This document shows, in pieces, positions 62,143 through 64,000 of a stretch of 64,000 nucleotides of DNA; position 1 is the stretch's first letter, and every line of letters begins with the position of its first letter. Source of the DNA: Nectonema munidae. Taxonomy: Eukaryota; Nematomorpha; Nectonematoida; Nectonematidae. Made by a program: the position numbers and the translations under genes. The notes beneath the pieces were generated by a model. The model searched no databases. It saw nothing but the letters and a program-made list of their open reading frames with translations, and had not been told where the DNA came from. Where the stretch lies: positions 506,001 through 570,000 of the forward strand of contig JAUIRK010000855.1 in the NCBI GenBank assembly GCA_030549495.1. Reading direction: 5' to 3'.

Positions 62143-64000
62143 AGACTTTTTTCATTTCGTGTTATTTTCCTGGTCCAGAAAAAAACTTTTCTAAATGTGC
62201 ACGAATTAGTAATATGATTTGGGAAACCCTGGATCCCAAGGAATTCTTTTATAACTTTTTCTCATATCTTGATAACTAAATCTCCTTTTTCCTGGAATAA
62301 TTACTCTAAAATGATTTTGGATAAAGCTAAACTAGGCCGTTGTTCTCTCGTCGTTCCTTTGTCTCAATTACACATTTATTTTTGGATCACTAAGACTAAA
62401 AGTACCACCACCACTATTTGTCAGAGCTAAATATTTTATTGAATTTTAAAATATTTTTAGGCTGTATATTATCTTTTTGCAAATTGTTCTACAGTAACTT
62501 TATTTAGCAACAAAAAAGGTTTGCCTTATTTCTTGAAAAACTACAGACAAAATAGACGTAAAACATATAGAGTTTGCTCTCAGAAACATGTTTTTTGTTG
62601 GATATTGGGAAAATTGTGATTATGAGGTTTAAATGCCTCGGTTGTGAGTTTATATACCAACTTTTTATGGTGTGTTACAAAATACATGAATATTCTTAAT
62701 ATATTTTAAGCTAAAAACTTATTCCATTTTAATACACTGCATTGAAGACAGTATTTGTGTGTATATAATTTTATCCTATCTGTTTATTTTGATGCGTTTA
62801 AATTCGCGTCTAAAGCCTTTATTTCTATTTCTTAGTTTGGAATGAAGATTTGCCATTTCAGGAAAGATGAAACTAGTTCCTATTCTTGACCAAATGAGAA
62901 GTGAACTTTCTGGTTTCCTTGATTTCCTCATCACTCACTCGATTCTCTTCAATTGATTTCTTCCAATAAATAGCATGTAGTTTCTCTCTTGCATTTCAAT
63001 ATCAAGGCGCCCGAGTATTAATGTGCTTGCGCGTGTGCGTGCATCGCCGTATGAATTTGCTCCATGATTGGCCCATATTTGTTGGAACAATGGCTTTGAT
63101 AGTAAAATCAAGAGCAGTGCCACGAGATGTTGTTTTCACTGCAATTTTACTTTTCAATTGGCTTTATTTTGGGTCAGGAGAGAAACGTTTAATTACACAG
63201 TTAATTTTTCACGATGCAACGGGATGCAGGCACGAAACAAGTACGCGATTGTTAAAACAACTTTACAATACCACTCGAGACACATGCATGTTTTGTGTGT
63301 TTTGTAGTGTGCATTCTGCTTCACAAAAACAATGCTACCGATGTTGTAATTAAATATGAACTTTTGGTTAAGATAGCGAATAACTGGATTTCTCCCAACC
63401 TAACCCTCATTTCTTTTTTCTTTCCACACACACACATGACACCCACTCTCACTTTTTGTGATTCAATTTCTTGACTCATGTCGTGAACAAGGGTTTGAAG
63501 CCTCCTCTACTTTCATGGTAAAATGTCTTCATCCTCTCCTTAAAGTATGTTATCTTTTGTCAAAATGTCTTTTTCCGACACATGTCTAAATTACTTTATT
63601 TTTGCACCCCATGTCCAAATTACATCCTTTCCCAACCGTTATCCATGCATGGCCTCTTCAGTTTCCTTTTAATTCTGACGCCCGACATGTAGATATTTTT
63701 TCGTGTGTATTAGAGTATTCGGGAAATGAATAGTTTTTCCCATACTGTATAATATACATACATTTGAAAATATTTCAACCTTTTTCAATAAAATGTGGAA
63801 TATCTGTTAGTGTAACTTTTTGTTCTTTTGAATTTATTTGTCTGAATGATATTTGTTAATACCCCAACTTCATTTTTAGTGAAAATGCTTCCATTTTGTT
63901 CAATTATATATAATTTTCAAGATACAACAAATATGTTAGAATTCATTACAAAAACACGTGAAAACAGTTTAATTTTATTTTCTAAATTTTATATATTGTA
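62143..64000. other. Intergenic DNA with a less AT-rich island
   Basis: 62980-63350 is less AT-rich than its surroundings, with GCGCGTGTGCGTGC-like sequence and overlapping open frames on both strands, none protein-like. The rest is AT-rich and empty to the right edge. Confidence 0.4.

Noticed and set aside
1-64000. Retroviral, LTR, Polinton or other virus-like copies
   Set aside because: No LTR pair, gag/pol/env-like motif set or capsid/polymerase-type frame was recognised; the reverse transcriptase remnants belong to LINEs.

Overview
The window is AT-rich animal DNA. It has long introns with consensus GT..AG boundaries, no operons, and a heavy load of decayed transposons. A multi-exon EHBP1-like gene, animal-type RTE and Jockey/CR1-like LINEs, hAT, MULE and piggyBac transposons, tRNA-derived SINEs and a 232-bp satellite point to an invertebrate with a medium to large, repeat-rich genome. 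A crustacean or other arthropod is a guess; nothing in the sequence fixes the species.

The one host gene that can be built with confidence is on the + strand and runs from at least 19508 to 61403. Eleven exons join in phase. They encode an NPF-containing low-complexity stretch, a complete calponin-homology (CH) domain and a C-terminal bMERB coiled coil that matches EH-domain-binding protein 1 (EHBP1). The N-terminal C2 domain expected of this family was not found and may lie upstream of the window. Two introns are very large (about 22.5 kb and 13.5 kb) and hold most of the transposons.

Layout. 1-4.2 kb: hAT relic facing an RTE LINE relic. 4.2-19.5 kb: mostly AT-rich non-coding DNA with palindromic MITE-like hairpins, a second LINE relic, a degenerate SINE, a 1.2-kb hAT derivative and a 0.7-kb inverted-repeat element. 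19.5-24.2 kb: EHBP1 exons for the NPF and CH region, with SINEs. 24.2-46.7 kb (giant intron): a short hAT MITE, a nested pair (a MULE with short introns and long terminal repeats inside an older hAT), a Jockey/CR1-like LINE relic, a homogeneous 7 x 232-bp satellite, a hAT-like transposase relic, the second 1.2-kb hAT derivative in inverted orientation, and a piggyBac relic. 46.7-47.4 kb: three bMERB exons. 47.5-60.9 kb: two further hAT elements, one with a Tc/mariner-like MITE nested in it, the other with a perfect 8-bp target duplication and a rearranged inside; also a hAT C-terminus and a Tigger/pogo-like C-terminus. 60.9-61.5 kb: the last two EHBP1 exons and a poly(A) signal. 61.5-64 kb: one small unassigned reading frame on the opposite strand, otherwise non-coding.

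No retrovirus-like, LTR, Polinton or other capsid-bearing element was recognised. No rRNA, CRISPR or bacterial-type gene was seen. The transposons play no evident part in the gene's function; they mainly explain its length.
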